Source of the DNA: Thiotrichaceae bacterium
Lineage (GTDB): Bacteria > Pseudomonadota > Gammaproteobacteria > Thiotrichales > Thiotrichaceae
Length of the DNA: 42,612 nt
Assembly: GCA_026991755.1 (NCBI GenBank)
Contig: JALXAX010000162.1
Coordinates: forward strand, 1-42,612
Reading direction: 5' to 3'
This document shows, piece by piece, positions 7,374-16,177 of this stretch. Each line of letters opens with the position of its first letter. Position 1 is the first letter of the stretch. Under the pieces are notes generated by a model. That model had not been told where the DNA came from, ran no database searches, and worked only from the letters and a program-made list of their open reading frames with translations. A program made the position numbers and the translations under genes.

Positions 7374-8300
7374 GTGTCAAAGCCATGCGGGATTCCCTTT
7401 ACGGCTGATTTATTAAAACCTAAGTATTGGTTAAGCTGGTTGGCATTAGGGGTGAGTTTTATTATATCGTGGCTTCCTATGTGTATGAGGCATGCACTAG
7501 GTGAAAAAATCGGCTCAATGATCTATCGTTATAACCAGAAACGGATGCATGTCATTACCGCTAATTTGCGTATTGCTTTCCCTGATTTAAACGAGCAGCA
7601 ACTACAACAACGGGCTTTAACCTCTATTCAATGGTATGGAAAAGCATTAGTCGAATATTGTTTTCTATTTTTTAGTCCTTCAAAAAGATTACAGAATAAA
7701 ATCTACCTTAAGGGTCATTCAGGCATTGATCAAGCCATCGCTGACGATAGAAATATCGTTATTTTATTGACGCATAGTGTCTGGTTGGATTTTGCTCCAG
7801 CAGGTTTGGGAAATGTGTACCCATTGTACGGTTCATATAAGTCAGCTAAGAATCCTGTGCTTGATTGGATAATGGCAAAAAGCCGCTGTAAGCATGTCGA
7901 TTTCGTTATTTCCAGAGAAGAGGGAATGATGCGGTTGGTAAGGTCTTTGAAACCTGGGCGGTTACTTATTTTTTTACCCGATGAAGATTTGGGTATCGAA
8001 CATGCTGACTTCGCCCCTTTCTTTGGTCGTGAAAAAGCAACCTTAAATACTCCCGCGCGTATAGCAAAACTTAAGAAAGCGGCTTGTTTCCCCTGTTTTA
8101 CTTACTTTGATACAAAGAAAAAGCAATATTGCGTAAAGCTAGGCGATGAGGTGAAACTTTTTTCTAAAGATAAACAGATGAAAAGTGGGGAGATACTTAA
8201 TCAGAGTGTGGAAAGTTTGATTAAAATTGAACCAGATCAGTATATGTGGCTACTAAAGTACTATAGAACGAGGCCTGAGGGAGAACCCTCTGTTTATTAA
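7374..8300 (+). CDS. Lipid A biosynthesis acyltransferase (LpxL/HtrB family)
   Basis: Members of this family are inner-membrane enzymes that add a secondary acyl chain to Kdo-lipid A. The 308-residue product has a membrane segment near the start (WLSWLALGVSFIISWLP), the HX4D acyltransferase motif as THSVWLD, the FLPDEDLG segment and the GREKATLNTPARIAKL block that follows. GTG at 7374 is the likely start: GAGGAG lies 6 bases upstream and it gives the usual LpxL length, while the upstream in-frame extension overlaps hemH and lacks a ribosome site. It follows hemH by 13 bases. LpxL and LpxM are hard to tell apart by eye, so no symbol is assigned. Confidence 0.9.
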   Translation: MSKPCGIPFTADLLKPKYWLSWLALGVSFIISWLPMCMRHALGEKIGSMIYRYNQKRMHVITANLRIAFPDLNEQQLQQRALTSIQWYGKALVEYCFLFFSPSKRLQNKIYLKGHSGIDQAIADDRNIVILLTHSVWLDFAPAGLGNVYPLYGSYKSAKNPVLDWIMAKSRCKHVDFVISREEGMMRLVRSLKPGRLLIFLPDEDLGIEHADFAPFFGREKATLNTPARIAKLKKAACFPCFTYFDTKKKQYCVKLGDEVKLFSKDKQMKSGEILNQSVESLIKIEPDQYMWLLKYYRTRPEGEPSVY

Positions 8301-8371
8301 GCAACTATTCAGCTGGCTTTAAGCAAAGGGGTATAAACTGTGTTAATTTGATCCTTATCGGGCAGATGGTC

Positions 8372-8391
8372 GGTTTTATCTTGATAAAACC
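8372..8391. other. Perfect 9-bp inverted repeat downstream of the acyltransferase
   Basis: GGTTTTATC and GATAAAACC are separated by two bases. No T run follows, so a simple terminator is unlikely on the plus strand; an operator or a structured 3' end are alternatives. It lies 80 bases before the lipoprotein gene. Confidence 0.35.
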
Positions 8392-8471
8392 AAACAGGTT
8401 TCGTTACAATCCACAGAGTCATTTATGACAAGAACTATAATTATAAAAAAATAAAAATCAGGGCTTTTTCA

Positions 8472-9062
8472 ATGAACAAACGCAGTGCATTTTCACTTTT
8501 CGCTTTACCTCTATTATCAGTGGTTTTACTACAGGGTTGTGGTAGTACGACGAATACGAATACGAATAATTCTTTATCAACATTTTTAACATTGCATGAA
8601 AAATATTGTGCGGCTGATTTCGCATCTGCTGAGCAACTCACATCAGCGTTACAAAAAGATCCTAAATTTAAATTAAGCGAAGCTTATGATGGTATTTTTG
8701 AAAGTAACTTATCTAACATCAGTTACGCAATATCTCCAGAAGAAAGTGGTTGCACGACTGATCTGAAAATTAAAACAGCTGCTAATGCTCAGCCTTACTT
8801 CGGTTTTGAGGATATCAATAAAGCCTTATTGTCTAAGGGTTACAAAGCGAAAGGCGAGAAGGAAATTCGTAAAGAAGTAGGGCTTGATAACCATGATTTG
8901 ACGGTAGTCGAGCAACAGTATGAGTCTAATGATAATACGGTCATGACACTTGTTTTTCCTTTAGAAAATGAAGATCAATATTACATGACATTGTTCGTTG
9001 AAAAGTTTGAGATGCAAGGTGTATCACTGAAAGCACCTGACCCAACATTAGTTGAAATCTAA
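8472..9062 (+). CDS. Orphan lipoprotein, unknown function
   Basis: I do not recognise this 196-residue protein. It starts with a basic end and hydrophobic stretch leading to the lipobox LQGC, so it should be lipidated on Cys23 and anchored in a membrane facing the periplasm. The residues after the Cys are Gly-Ser-Thr, with no Asp at +2, so outer-membrane sorting is expected. A TNTNTNN run follows, encoded by repeats of ACGAAT. The mature part has two further Cys residues (KYCAAD and SGCTTD) that could form a disulfide. It stands alone: 171 bases follow the acyltransferase and about 340 non-coding bases follow it. Confidence 0.75.
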   Translation: MNKRSAFSLFALPLLSVVLLQGCGSTTNTNTNNSLSTFLTLHEKYCAADFASAEQLTSALQKDPKFKLSEAYDGIFESNLSNISYAISPEESGCTTDLKIKTAANAQPYFGFEDINKALLSKGYKAKGEKEIRKEVGLDNHDLTVVEQQYESNDNTVMTLVFPLENEDQYYMTLFVEKFEMQGVSLKAPDPTLVEI

Positions 9063-9400
9063 AATACTATGAAATAAGGTTTTATGGGTTGGGCTAACCT
9101 CGCTTTCATAGATTCATTTACCTGATTACTCATATGTTGAAGGGTACAGAACTCTGATTCAGCATCTAAAACAAGCTTATACATGTAAGGGGTCAAGTAA
9201 AATGACATAGGGGGTTATTGTTATTTTGCTAAGTCCACATTGAAATTTCTAGTCGGCTGGTTGTTTATTACTACGACTAATATCTAAAAACACTATGTGA
9301 CTGTTTCACGAAAGCACGGCGAAGAATGTACGAGTAGTAGATACTAGTCTTTTGTTTGCATGCATTCGTGCAAAGTCTCATTATAACAATAATTAATAAT
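9063..9400. other. Intergenic stretch with two mobile-element end relics
   Basis: No gene is visible. At 9187-9213 a GGGGT-spacer-TGACATAGGGGG segment matches the end of the IS that interrupts cas1. At about 9362-9380 the sequence ATTCGTGCAAAGTCTCAT is a decayed version of the CTTTCGTGCAAAGGTCTC terminus seen at 17725-17742 and 35727-35744. Confidence 0.5.
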
Positions 9401-10333
9401 ATGCTTTCTTTTTACCGCTTACTATTGTCCAACTTGTTACTGGTAACGGCACAGCCTGTGTTTGCCTCTACTCTTATGGGTGAGTCTATTTATTTCCTTG
9501 AATTGCTGGTAATCGCCATTGTTGCTGTGGCTTTGATTTTGGTGACATCATCCATTGCTAAAAGTAAAAATACAGTTAAGAAAGCGGCATTAGATATTCG
9601 TGAGGAGATGTCTCAAGAACATACCATGCTACAAATGGCCATGAACAGGATGAAGGAAAAAGAAAAACAGATCTCTTACATGGCGCATTTGTTACAGGAG
9701 CATCTTGAAAAAGGTGCTGAAACTGTGATGGTCTCTGGTCAGAGTAAAAAAAAAGTAAATGAAGAGCTGGATGAACTGATAGTAGAAGTTCTTGATGAGG
9801 TAGATGAACAGTCTGTTGCATCGGCTGTACAGAAAAAACCAGAGCCGAGAACGGCTACTCATCATGTACGCGCCCGTAATAACAAAGCATCTTCTCGACC
9901 TATTGATCCACGAAAAGTATCTGCTGATGGCTCTATCAAGCAGGCGAATTTTGGTCCGAACCAGTACCTTGCCGATATTCAAGCCTATCAGCAACAAATG
10001 CAAGTGCATGTCCAAGAGTTGATAGTACAAAATAATACGGATTTATCAAGTTGCGTAGAAAATCTGCATAGGGAGATGAGTAAAGTACAATCTGAAAGAG
10101 AAAAGTTAAGTGATTTTGTGGTGGCAATAGAGTCCAATATTAGCCCTAATGCCACTCAAAATATGAATGAAAAGGATAGAAAAATAGTTCGTTCACTAAA
10201 TAATGTAGATCAACAGTTACATATTTTGGAAAGGAAACAACAATCTTTGATTAAACGTTATTCACAATCGATTCTAAGGTTTGAGGACTATATTAGTGTC
10301 GATGAGGCAATGAGTGCGGAAGTAGAAGACTGA
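9401..10333 (+). CDS. Membrane-anchored coiled-coil protein, unknown function
   Basis: I cannot name this protein. From ATG 9401 it has 310 residues: a possible signal sequence (MLSFYRLLLSNLLLVTAQP, then VFAS), a strong membrane helix (FLELLVIAIVAVALILVTSS), then a long polar part with many Lys, Glu and Gln heptads (residues about 65-100 and 195-300) that predicts coiled coil, separated by a basic Arg/Ser-rich linker (THHVRARNNKASSRPIDPRK). The open frame extends to a TTG at 9356, but that part is mobile-element relic. Neither start has a clear ribosome site. The overall plan, one membrane anchor plus cytoplasmic coiled coil, suggests a scaffold or cell-envelope role, which is inference. A foldback element follows 9 bases after the stop. 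Confidence 0.6.
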   Translation: MLSFYRLLLSNLLLVTAQPVFASTLMGESIYFLELLVIAIVAVALILVTSSIAKSKNTVKKAALDIREEMSQEHTMLQMAMNRMKEKEKQISYMAHLLQEHLEKGAETVMVSGQSKKKVNEELDELIVEVLDEVDEQSVASAVQKKPEPRTATHHVRARNNKASSRPIDPRKVSADGSIKQANFGPNQYLADIQAYQQQMQVHVQELIVQNNTDLSSCVENLHREMSKVQSEREKLSDFVVAIESNISPNATQNMNEKDRKIVRSLNNVDQQLHILERKQQSLIKRYSQSILRFEDYISVDEAMSAEVED

Positions 10334-10342
10334 GACAGTCTC

Positions 10343-10510
10343 CTAGGAGGCTGTCCGAGAACTAAGAAGCTACTGCAAATCCCATGAGCGTCATAATCTG
10401 AGCTTATTGGAATCGTTAAATAGCTACGGCTATTCGCCTCTTCCAATAATCTCACCTTATGATACTCCTGTGATTTTCGCTACGCTTCTAGTTCTCGGAC
10501 AACCTCCTAG
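10343..10510. mobile_element. 168-bp foldback element (CTAGGAGG ends)
   Basis: The termini CTAGGAGGCTGTCCGAGAAC and its inverted partner GTTCTCGGACAACCTCCTAG match over about 22 bases with one mismatch. Complementarity continues through the arms to an AATAGC-TAC-GGCTATT tip at about 10419-10434. No coding capacity. It sits right behind the coiled-coil gene and before the rpsO promoter and could act as a transcription barrier between them. Confidence 0.8.
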
Positions 10511-10552
10511 ATAGCTAAAATACCAAATATTATCAATTAAGGAAATAAAAGG

Positions 10553-10581
10553 TTAACGCGGGTGAGGGATAGTGTTACAAT
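10553..10581 (+). promoter_or_regulatory. Probable sigma-70 promoter of rpsO
   Basis: TTAACG (10553-10558) and TACAAT (10576-10581) are separated by 17 bases. This leaves a leader of about 90 bases before rpsO, the usual location of S15 autoregulation, though I did not work out a pseudoknot. Confidence 0.5.
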
Positions 10582-10680
10582 CCGCGCCCTTAGTTCTACG
10601 GACTTTATTTGGACTGGCTTTTAGCCACTGAAAATGAGGCTCGTAGTTTTTATGCAACCGTTAATCTGGAGCTTAGGATT

Positions 10681-10950
10681 ATGTCTCTGAATGCAGAAAC
10701 AAAGGCGAAAATCGTAGAAGAGTATCGCCAATCAGACACAGACACCGGGTCACCGGAGGTGCAGGTTGCGCTGTTAACAGCGAATATCAAGCACCTCAGT
10801 GACCATTTTTCTGTCCATAAAAAAGACCACCACTCACGTCGTGGTTTATTGAGAATGGTTAATCAACGCCGTAAATTGCTTGATTATCTAAATAGTAAAG
10901 ATTCTGATCGTTATAAAGATCTGATCAAACGACTCGGTTTACGTCGTTAA
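10681..10950 (+). CDS. rpsO: 30S ribosomal protein S15
   Basis: S15 binds the central domain of 16S rRNA early in small-subunit assembly and represses its own mRNA. The 89-residue product [17 protein letters not shown]..., with [26 protein letters not shown] and a GLRR end, matches S15 along its full length. ATG 10681 gives the standard 89 residues; the in-frame upstream extension is untranslated leader. A strong terminator follows at 10961 and pnp lies downstream, the conserved rpsO-pnp order. Confidence 0.97.
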   Translation: MSLNAETKAKIVEEYRQSDTDTGSPEVQVALLTANIKHLSDHFSVHKKDHHSRRGLLRMVNQRRKLLDYLNSKDSDRYKDLIKRLGLRR

Positions 10951-10960
10951 TTACTAAGAA

Positions 10961-10986
10961 AACACCGTACTTGTACGGTGTTTTTT
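10961..10986 (+). terminator. Rho-independent terminator after rpsO
   Basis: The stem AACACCGTAC and GTACGGTGTT with a two-base loop is followed by TTTT. It would separate most rpsO transcripts from pnp. Confidence 0.85.
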
Positions 10987-11016
10987 GCGTTATGAGAGTT
11001 TCTCTCTCTAACTCAT

Positions 11017-11160
11017 TGCGCTCATTGCGCTCATTGAGTAGCATCTAGAGTAGGTTCATCCGAACTACAAGTAATCACTCAGGAAGGTTGTTGACAAGTT
11101 TTTAGAGCAAAAGATGGGTATGTAAATGCCAATATTGCCTGAAAGTTTTTCAACAGCCTG
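11017..11160. repeat. rpsO-pnp spacer: small tandem repeat and imperfect palindrome
   Basis: Bases 11020-11046 hold CTCATTGCG in two full copies and one partial. Bases 11084-11160 are bounded by GGTTGTTGACAAGTTTTT and AAGTTTTTCAACAGCC, an imperfect inverted pair that could fold into the RNase III-type stem known upstream of pnp in enterobacteria, or be a small element. The pnp promoter is probably in the A+T-rich 11165-11205. Confidence 0.4.
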
Positions 11161-11221
11161 CCAGTGATAAATTAAGAATATTTAATTGTATTAAATTATA
11201 TAAAGTAAGGTATCAAAGGAT

Positions 11222-13312
11222 ATGGCTAAAATTACAAAGACGTTTCAATACGGTGATAACACGGTAACTATCGAAACGGGCGAAATAGGTCGTCAAGCAA
11301 CAGGCGCTGTCATGATCGACGTAGATGGCACTGTGTTAATGGTAACGGCGGTAGGTCGTAAAGAAGCAGAGGAAGGACGTGATTTCTTTCCTATGACGGT
11401 TAACTATCAAGAGAAAATTTATGCTGCGGGACGCATCCCTGGTAACTTTTTCCGCCGTGAAGGCCGTCCAAGCGAGACAGAAACGTTAACTTGTCGTTTG
11501 ATTGATCGCCCAGTACGTCCGTTATTTCCCAATGGCTTTACTAATGAAGTACAGATTATTGCAACGGTTATGTCACTCAATCCTGATGTTGATCCAGAAG
11601 TTCCTGCAATCCTTGGTACTTCAGCAGCGTTATGTATTTCAGGTATGCCATTTAATGGTCCAATCGGTGCAGCTCGTGTGGGTTACATTAATGGTGAGTA
11701 TGTTCTTAATCCTAGTAAAACGGCATTAGAAGATTCTTTACTGGATTTAGTAGTAGCAGGTACTGAGTCTGCGGTATTAATGGTTGAGTCGGAAGCAGAT
11801 GAGCTGTCAGAAGAGGTTATGCTGGGTTCTGTTATGTTTGGCCACGAGCAAATGCAGGTGGCGATTCAGGCATTCAAAGAGCTTGCTGAGGAAGTAGCTA
11901 CTCCTGCATGGGAGTGGGAAGCTCCTGTAAAAGACCAAGCTATTGCTGCTAAAGTTGCGGAAGTATCTGAAGCTGCATTAACGGATGCCTTCCAAACGGC
12001 TGATAAAATGGAACGTTACGGAAAAGTAGATGCTGCTAAAGCGGCATTGCTTGAAGCGCTATGTAATGGTGATGAGGATGCACCATCGAAAGATGATGTT
12101 ATGGATGCATTTAAGACACTTGAAAAGAAAATTGTACGAGGTCGCATTATATCGGGTGAGAAGCGTATTGATGGACGAAATGTTGATGACGTTCGTGGTA
12201 TCAGTGCAAGAGTAGGCGTATTACCACGCACTCATGGTTCGGCCTTATTTACACGTGGTGAGACTCAGGCGATTGTTGTGACTACGTTGGGTACAGAGCG
12301 TGATGCACAGTTGATTGATGCCCTAGATGGCACCTTCAAAGAAGGCTTCTTATTCCATTATAACTTCCCTCCTTTCTCAGTAGGTGAGACAGGTCGTACG
12401 GGTAGCCCAGGCCGTCGTGAAATTGGTCATGGTCGTTTAGCTAAGCGTGGTGTTCTTGCAGTAATGCCAGATCCAGAGTCCTTCCCTTACACTATCCGTT
12501 GTGTGTCAGAAATTACTGAATCTAACGGTTCAAGCTCAATGGCTTCGGTTTGTGGAAGCTCACTATCACTGATGGATGCAGGTGTTCCAATTAAAGCACC
12601 CGTTGCGGGTATCGCAATGGGTTTGATCAAAGAAGGTGATGACTTCGCTGTACTATCTGACATCTTGGGTGATGAAGATCACTTAGGTGATATGGACTTT
12701 AAAGTAGCGGGTACAGAAGGTGGTATCAATGCACTGCAAATGGATATCAAGATTGAAGGTATTACTCGCGAAATCATGGAGCAAGCTTTAACGCAAGCGA
12801 AAGCAGGGCGTTTATACATTCTTGGTGAAATGGCGAATGCTATTACTGAATCACGTGAAGAAGTTTCTGACTTTGCACCTCGTTATTCTACGATGAAAGT
12901 ACCTAAAGACAAGATTCGTGAAGTCATCGGAAAAGGCGGAGAGACTATTCGCTCTATTTCTGAAGATACAGGCGCACAAATTAATATTGATGACGATGGT
13001 AATATTAAAATCGCTGCTACTAGTGCCGCTGATGCTGATGCTGCAAAGGCACGTATCGAAGAGATTACTGCTGAAGTTGAAGTCAATAAAATCTACAATG
13101 GAAAAGTGGCTAAGATCATGGACTTTGGTGCATTTGTAACGGTATTGCCTGGTAAAGATGGCTTATTGCACATCTCGCAAATCTCTAAGGAACGTGTGGA
13201 GAATGTTTCAGATCACTTGTCTGAAGGCGATGAAGTTCGTGTAAAAGTGATCGAGATTGATCGTCAAGGTCGTATGCGCTTGAGCATGAAAGAAATTGGT
13301 GACGACGAGTAA
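11222..13312 (+). CDS. pnp: Polyribonucleotide nucleotidyltransferase (PNPase)
   Basis: PNPase is a trimeric 3'-to-5' phosphorolytic exoribonuclease of the RNA degradosome. The 696-residue product has two RNase PH-like domains (first around residues 10-215, second around 310-540), the [22 protein letters not shown] block, the [17 protein letters not shown] segment of the active half, a KH domain ([16 protein letters not shown]) and a C-terminal S1 domain ([20 protein letters not shown]). Length agrees with the family. AAAGGAT precedes the ATG at 11222. It follows rpsO as usual. A 271-bp repeat element lies between the stop and the terminator at 13626. Confidence 0.97.
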   Translation: MAKITKTFQYGDNTVTIETGEIGRQATGAVMIDVDGTVLMVTAVGRKEAEEGRDFFPMTVNYQEKIYAAGRIPGNFFRREGRPSETETLTCRLIDRPVRPLFPNGFTNEVQIIATVMSLNPDVDPEVPAILGTSAALCISGMPFNGPIGAARVGYINGEYVLNPSKTALEDSLLDLVVAGTESAVLMVESEADELSEEVMLGSVMFGHEQMQVAIQAFKELAEEVATPAWEWEAPVKDQAIAAKVAEVSEAALTDAFQTADKMERYGKVDAAKAALLEALCNGDEDAPSKDDVMDAFKTLEKKIVRGRIISGEKRIDGRNVDDVRGISARVGVLPRTHGSALFTRGETQAIVVTTLGTERDAQLIDALDGTFKEGFLFHYNFPPFSVGETGRTGSPGRREIGHGRLAKRGVLAVMPDPESFPYTIRCVSEITESNGSSSMASVCGSSLSLMDAGVPIKAPVAGIAMGLIKEGDDFAVLSDILGDEDHLGDMDFKVAGTEGGINALQMDIKIEGITREIMEQALTQAKAGRLYILGEMANAITESREEVSDFAPRYSTMKVPKDKIREVIGKGGETIRSISEDTGAQINIDDDGNIKIAATSAADADAAKARIEEITAEVEVNKIYNGKVAKIMDFGAFVTVLPGKDGLLHISQISKERVENVSDHLSEGDEVRVKVIEIDRQGRMRLSMKEIGDDE

Positions 13313-13329
13313 ATCGTAACCTAAAAAGG

Positions 13330-13600
13330 CTAGTACTCCAGCAACTTAGGTTTAATGGATACAGAGCAATCCAAAGCGCTCAAGACAAGGCTTGGGTTGC
13401 AGCCAATGGTTGTTCCCTTGGCAAGACCCATAACGCAGTATTGAGCGCTTTGGGTTGCTCCCTTCGGGCGAGCCAGGAAGCGGTCATCCACGTTGTTGCG
13501 TCTTTTGTGAAGGGAACAACCATTCCCTGCAAGACGCGCCTAGCGGCTAACCGCTTCCTGACTCGCTGTATCCATCAAACCTAACTTGTTGGAGTACTAG
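13330..13600. mobile_element. 271-bp element with 35-bp inverted ends and two interlocking hairpins
   Basis: The ends CTAGTACTCCAGCAACTTAG and, inverted, its partner finishing GGAGTACTAG stay complementary for about 35 bases with a few mismatches. Inside are two hairpins: 13364-13383 with 13441-13460 (20 bp, one mismatch), and AGGAAGCGGT at 13475-13484 with ACCGCTTCCT at 13550-13559. Their loops carry AATGGTTGTTCCCTT (13405-13419) and its exact reverse complement (13510-13524). There is no ORF. It lies between pnp and the pnp terminator. Confidence 0.8.
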
Positions 13601-13625
13601 GTTTCTAACTTGGCATTTATAGAAG

Positions 13626-13654
13626 AAGGCAACTCGTGAGGGTTGCCTTTTTTT
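13626..13654 (+). terminator. Rho-independent terminator, probably of pnp
   Basis: AAGGCAAC and GGTTGCCTT form a stem around a short loop, followed by a T run. It lies 314 bases after the pnp stop because the 13330 element is inserted in between. Confidence 0.85.
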
Positions 13655-13713
13655 ATGTCTACCAATTGTCAGCAGCTTTGGCACTTCTATAATTTCCTGA
13701 TTATGATGTGTTG

Positions 13714-14202
13714 ATGACACATCTAAAAATAAAAAATAAAAAAGCGTCTGGTTTTACTCTTATTGAATTAATGATAGTAGTAGCCATTGTCGGTATCCTT
13801 TCATCTATCGCTTATCCAAGCTATACAAAATATGTGCAGAAATCAAAGCGAACAGAAGCGATGGTTGCCTTGATGCAAGCCGCTCAACAGCAAGAAAAGT
13901 TTTTCTCGCAGAATTTGCGATATGCACCTAGTGCGACAGCTTTAGGGGTAAATACCAGTACCGAGAATGGTTTGTATACTATTTCTATAACAGGTAAAAA
14001 GTCTGATGGAACGACTTGTGATAATACAACAGCCAATGCTTGTATTTCCTTTACATTAAAAGCGACGGCGCTAGCTTCACAGCTTCACGATACAGATTGT
14101 CGAGAGTTTACTTTAAAGAATACGGGTGAGAAAAAGTCTAAAGGTGTAGATTCTAGTGGCACGTTAAATTCTGCGAATAACGCATCGGGTACTTGTTGGT
14201 AG
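13714..14202 (+). CDS. Type IV pilin, PilE-like minor pilin
   Basis: Type IV pilins are cleaved by PilD and assembled into pili or pseudopili. The 162-residue product has a short basic leader ending in Gly (KNKKASG) before FTLIELMIVVAIVGIL, with the required Glu5 of the mature protein, then SSIAYPSYTKYVQKSKRTEA. The C-terminal part has four Cys residues (TTCDN, NACIS, TDCRE, GTCW), including the terminal disulfide-loop pattern, as in PilE-like minor pilins. The start is uncertain: GTG 13708, TTG 13711 and ATG 13714 are consecutive codons, and I take ATG. The gene stands alone between the pnp terminator and convergent prmC. Confidence 0.85.
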   Translation: MTHLKIKNKKASGFTLIELMIVVAIVGILSSIAYPSYTKYVQKSKRTEAMVALMQAAQQQEKFFSQNLRYAPSATALGVNTSTENGLYTISITGKKSDGTTCDNTTANACISFTLKATALASQLHDTDCREFTLKNTGEKKSKGVDSSGTLNSANNASGTCW

Positions 14203-14237
14203 TTTTGTAGTGGAAAAGTCGGGTGTACTATAGCGGC

Positions 14238-15074
14238 TTAGGGTGGCGAGCTTCCGATAGTTATTCTATCGTTAGACGCATAATCTTTAACCGTGATACA
14301 GGCTTCGAATTTTGCCTGTTGCATGATCTCCCTAGTACGAGAGCCTTGCTCATAGCCATGTTCGATAAGTAGCTTACCGTGTTTTTTAAGATATAGGTTC
14401 GCATTTTCAACGATGATTCTAATATCATCCAGTCCGTCTTTTCCCGAAACTAATGCTTGTGCTGGCTCATGCTTAATCTCTTTCTGCAAGTGTGGGTCTT
14501 GCTCTTCAATATAAGGTGGATTAGAAACAATAATATCAAATCTACCTTTAGGTATATCCGTGAACCAGTTTGACTGCATAAAGTGGATATGTTGCATATG
14601 GTGGTGTTTCGCATTACGTTGTGCAACGGCTAGTGCAGCGGTAGATAAGTCTGTTGCAGTGATACTGGCTTGAGGAAGTTCCTTTGCCAAGGCAATGGCT
14701 ATAGCGCCCGACCCTGTACCTAATTCTAGAATAGTAGGAGATCCAATATCCACACAGGCTTCTATCACCTTTTCAACTAAAAGTTCTGTTTCTGGTCGTG
14801 GGATGAGTACATCAGGTGTCACGCTAAAATCCATTGACCAAAACTCTTTAGTGCCAAGAATATAAGCAATAGGTATGCCGTTGAGTCGTTGTTGTAAAAA
14901 ACTCTGGAACTGCTGCTGTTGTTGCGCGGTAGGGGTGACTTCAGGCCATGCTAGCAGATAGCTACGGTCTTTCTTCAGAATATGAGTAAGTAGTAATTGA
15001 GCGTCAAGTAGTGGACTATCTGAAACGCCTTCTAGCTGTAGTTTGGCATCTTGAAGTAAAGTGGCAATAGACAT
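14238..15074 (-). CDS. prmC: Release factor glutamine methyltransferase
   Basis: PrmC methylates the Gln of the GGQ motif in release factors RF1 and RF2. The 278-residue product has an N-terminal helical domain, the SAM-binding motif ILELGTGSGAIAIALA and the substrate-gripping NPPY motif in IIVSNPPYIEE. I choose ATG 15074 (MSIATLLQD) because a strong AAGGAGG sits 8 bases upstream; an earlier in-frame ATG at 15095 overlaps the prfA stop but would place that ribosome site inside the gene. It follows prfA directly, the gene of one of its substrates, as is usual. Confidence 0.93.
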   Translation of the reverse strand: MSIATLLQDAKLQLEGVSDSPLLDAQLLLTHILKKDRSYLLAWPEVTPTAQQQQQFQSFLQQRLNGIPIAYILGTKEFWSMDFSVTPDVLIPRPETELLVEKVIEACVDIGSPTILELGTGSGAIAIALAKELPQASITATDLSTAALAVAQRNAKHHHMQHIHFMQSNWFTDIPKGRFDIIVSNPPYIEEQDPHLQKEIKHEPAQALVSGKDGLDDIRIIVENANLYLKKHGKLLIEHGYEQGSRTREIMQQAKFEACITVKDYASNDRITIGSSPP

Positions 15075-15094
15075 CCCGTCTACCTCCTTAAGCA

Positions 15095-16177
15095 TTAAGA
15101 ATCTTCACTTAATGATGCTAACTGGTCTGCTTGATACTCATTAATCAGTGGTTCAATCACATGCTCTAAACCGCCATTAGTAATCTCATCTAACTTGTAT
15201 AGCGTGAGATTTATACGATGGTCTGTTACTCGACCTTGGGGGTAATTGTAAGTGCGAATACGTTCAGAACGATCACCGCTACCCACTAAGCCTTTACGAG
15301 TCTCTGCTTGCTCAGAATGCTGTTTTTCTTGCTCTGCCTCATACAGTCTTGATTGTAGTAAAGACATGGCTTGAGCTTTATTTTTATGCTGTGAACGACC
15401 ATCTTGGCACTCTACCGAAACGCCAGTTGGCAAATGCGTTAGGCGAACCGCTGAGTCTGTCTTGTTGACATGCTGACCACCTGCGCCAGAGGCACGAAAG
15501 GTATCAACGCGTAAATCAGCAGGATTAATCTTCGGGGCTTGAACTTCATCAATCTCAGGCATAATGGCAACAGTCGCAGCAGAGGTATGTACACGGCCTT
15601 GTGTTTCAGTCTCAGGTACACGTTGTACACGATGCGCGCCTGACTCAAACTTAAGTCGAGAATAGACATTGGTGCCAATGACTCGACTAATAATTTCTTT
15701 ATAACCGCCATGATCACCCGCATTTTCACTAACGACTTCTAGCTTCCATTTTTGGTTTTCAGCAAAACGTGAGTACATGCGGAATAAATCACCCACAAAA
15801 ATAGCGGCTTCATCGCCACCTGTACCCGCGCGAATTTCCAAAAATACGTTACTGCCATCATTAGGGTCTTTGGGTAATAGATGTTTTTGTAGTGAAAGCT
15901 CTAGCTCTTTTATTTTCCCATTAGCTTCCTGGATTTCTTCTTGAGCCATTTCTTTTAGCTCAGGGTCATCCATCATTTCTTGAGCGGTTTCTAAATCCTC
16001 AGAGACTAGTTGAAATTGAGAAAATTCTTTAATGACGGGTTCAAGCTGGCTGTATTCCATCGATAGTTTTCGGAATTGGTTTTGATCACCAATCACTTCA
16101 GGGTCAGATAGCAAGGCGGCTATTTCTTCGAAGCGCTCTGATAAATTTTCAAGTTTGGCGTATATAGAATCTTTCAC
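15095..16177 (-). CDS. prfA: Peptide chain release factor 1
   Basis: RF1 recognises UAA and UAG and triggers peptide release. The 360-residue length matches E. coli RF1. The GGQ loop is seen as [18 protein letters not shown], after [14 protein letters not shown] and before [15 protein letters not shown]. The absence of a programmed frameshift and the [19 protein letters not shown] segment point to RF1 and not RF2. Its ATG overlaps the hemA stop by four bases and prmC follows, the conserved hemA-prfA-prmC operon. Confidence 0.96.
   Translation of the reverse strand: MKDSIYAKLENLSERFEEIAALLSDPEVIGDQNQFRKLSMEYSQLEPVIKEFSQFQLVSEDLETAQEMMDDPELKEMAQEEIQEANGKIKELELSLQKHLLPKDPNDGSNVFLEIRAGTGGDEAAIFVGDLFRMYSRFAENQKWKLEVVSENAGDHGGYKEIISRVIGTNVYSRLKFESGAHRVQRVPETETQGRVHTSAATVAIMPEIDEVQAPKINPADLRVDTFRASGAGGQHVNKTDSAVRLTHLPTGVSVECQDGRSQHKNKAQAMSLLQSRLYEAEQEKQHSEQAETRKGLVGSGDRSERIRTYNYPQGRVTDHRINLTLYKLDEITNGGLEHVIEPLINEYQADQLASLSEDS

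Noticed and set aside
8372-8391. GGTTTTATC/GATAAAACC as a rho-independent terminator
   Set aside because: The stem is A+T-rich and no T run follows on the plus strand, so it is listed only as an inverted repeat.
11017-11160. A small RNA gene between rpsO and pnp
   Set aside because: Inverted segments are present but no promoter and terminator pair of its own was found; it fits better as pnp leader structure or element relic.
15075-15095. Upstream prmC start overlapping the prfA stop
   Set aside because: It would bury the strong AAGGAGG site inside the gene; the ATG 8 bases after that site is better.
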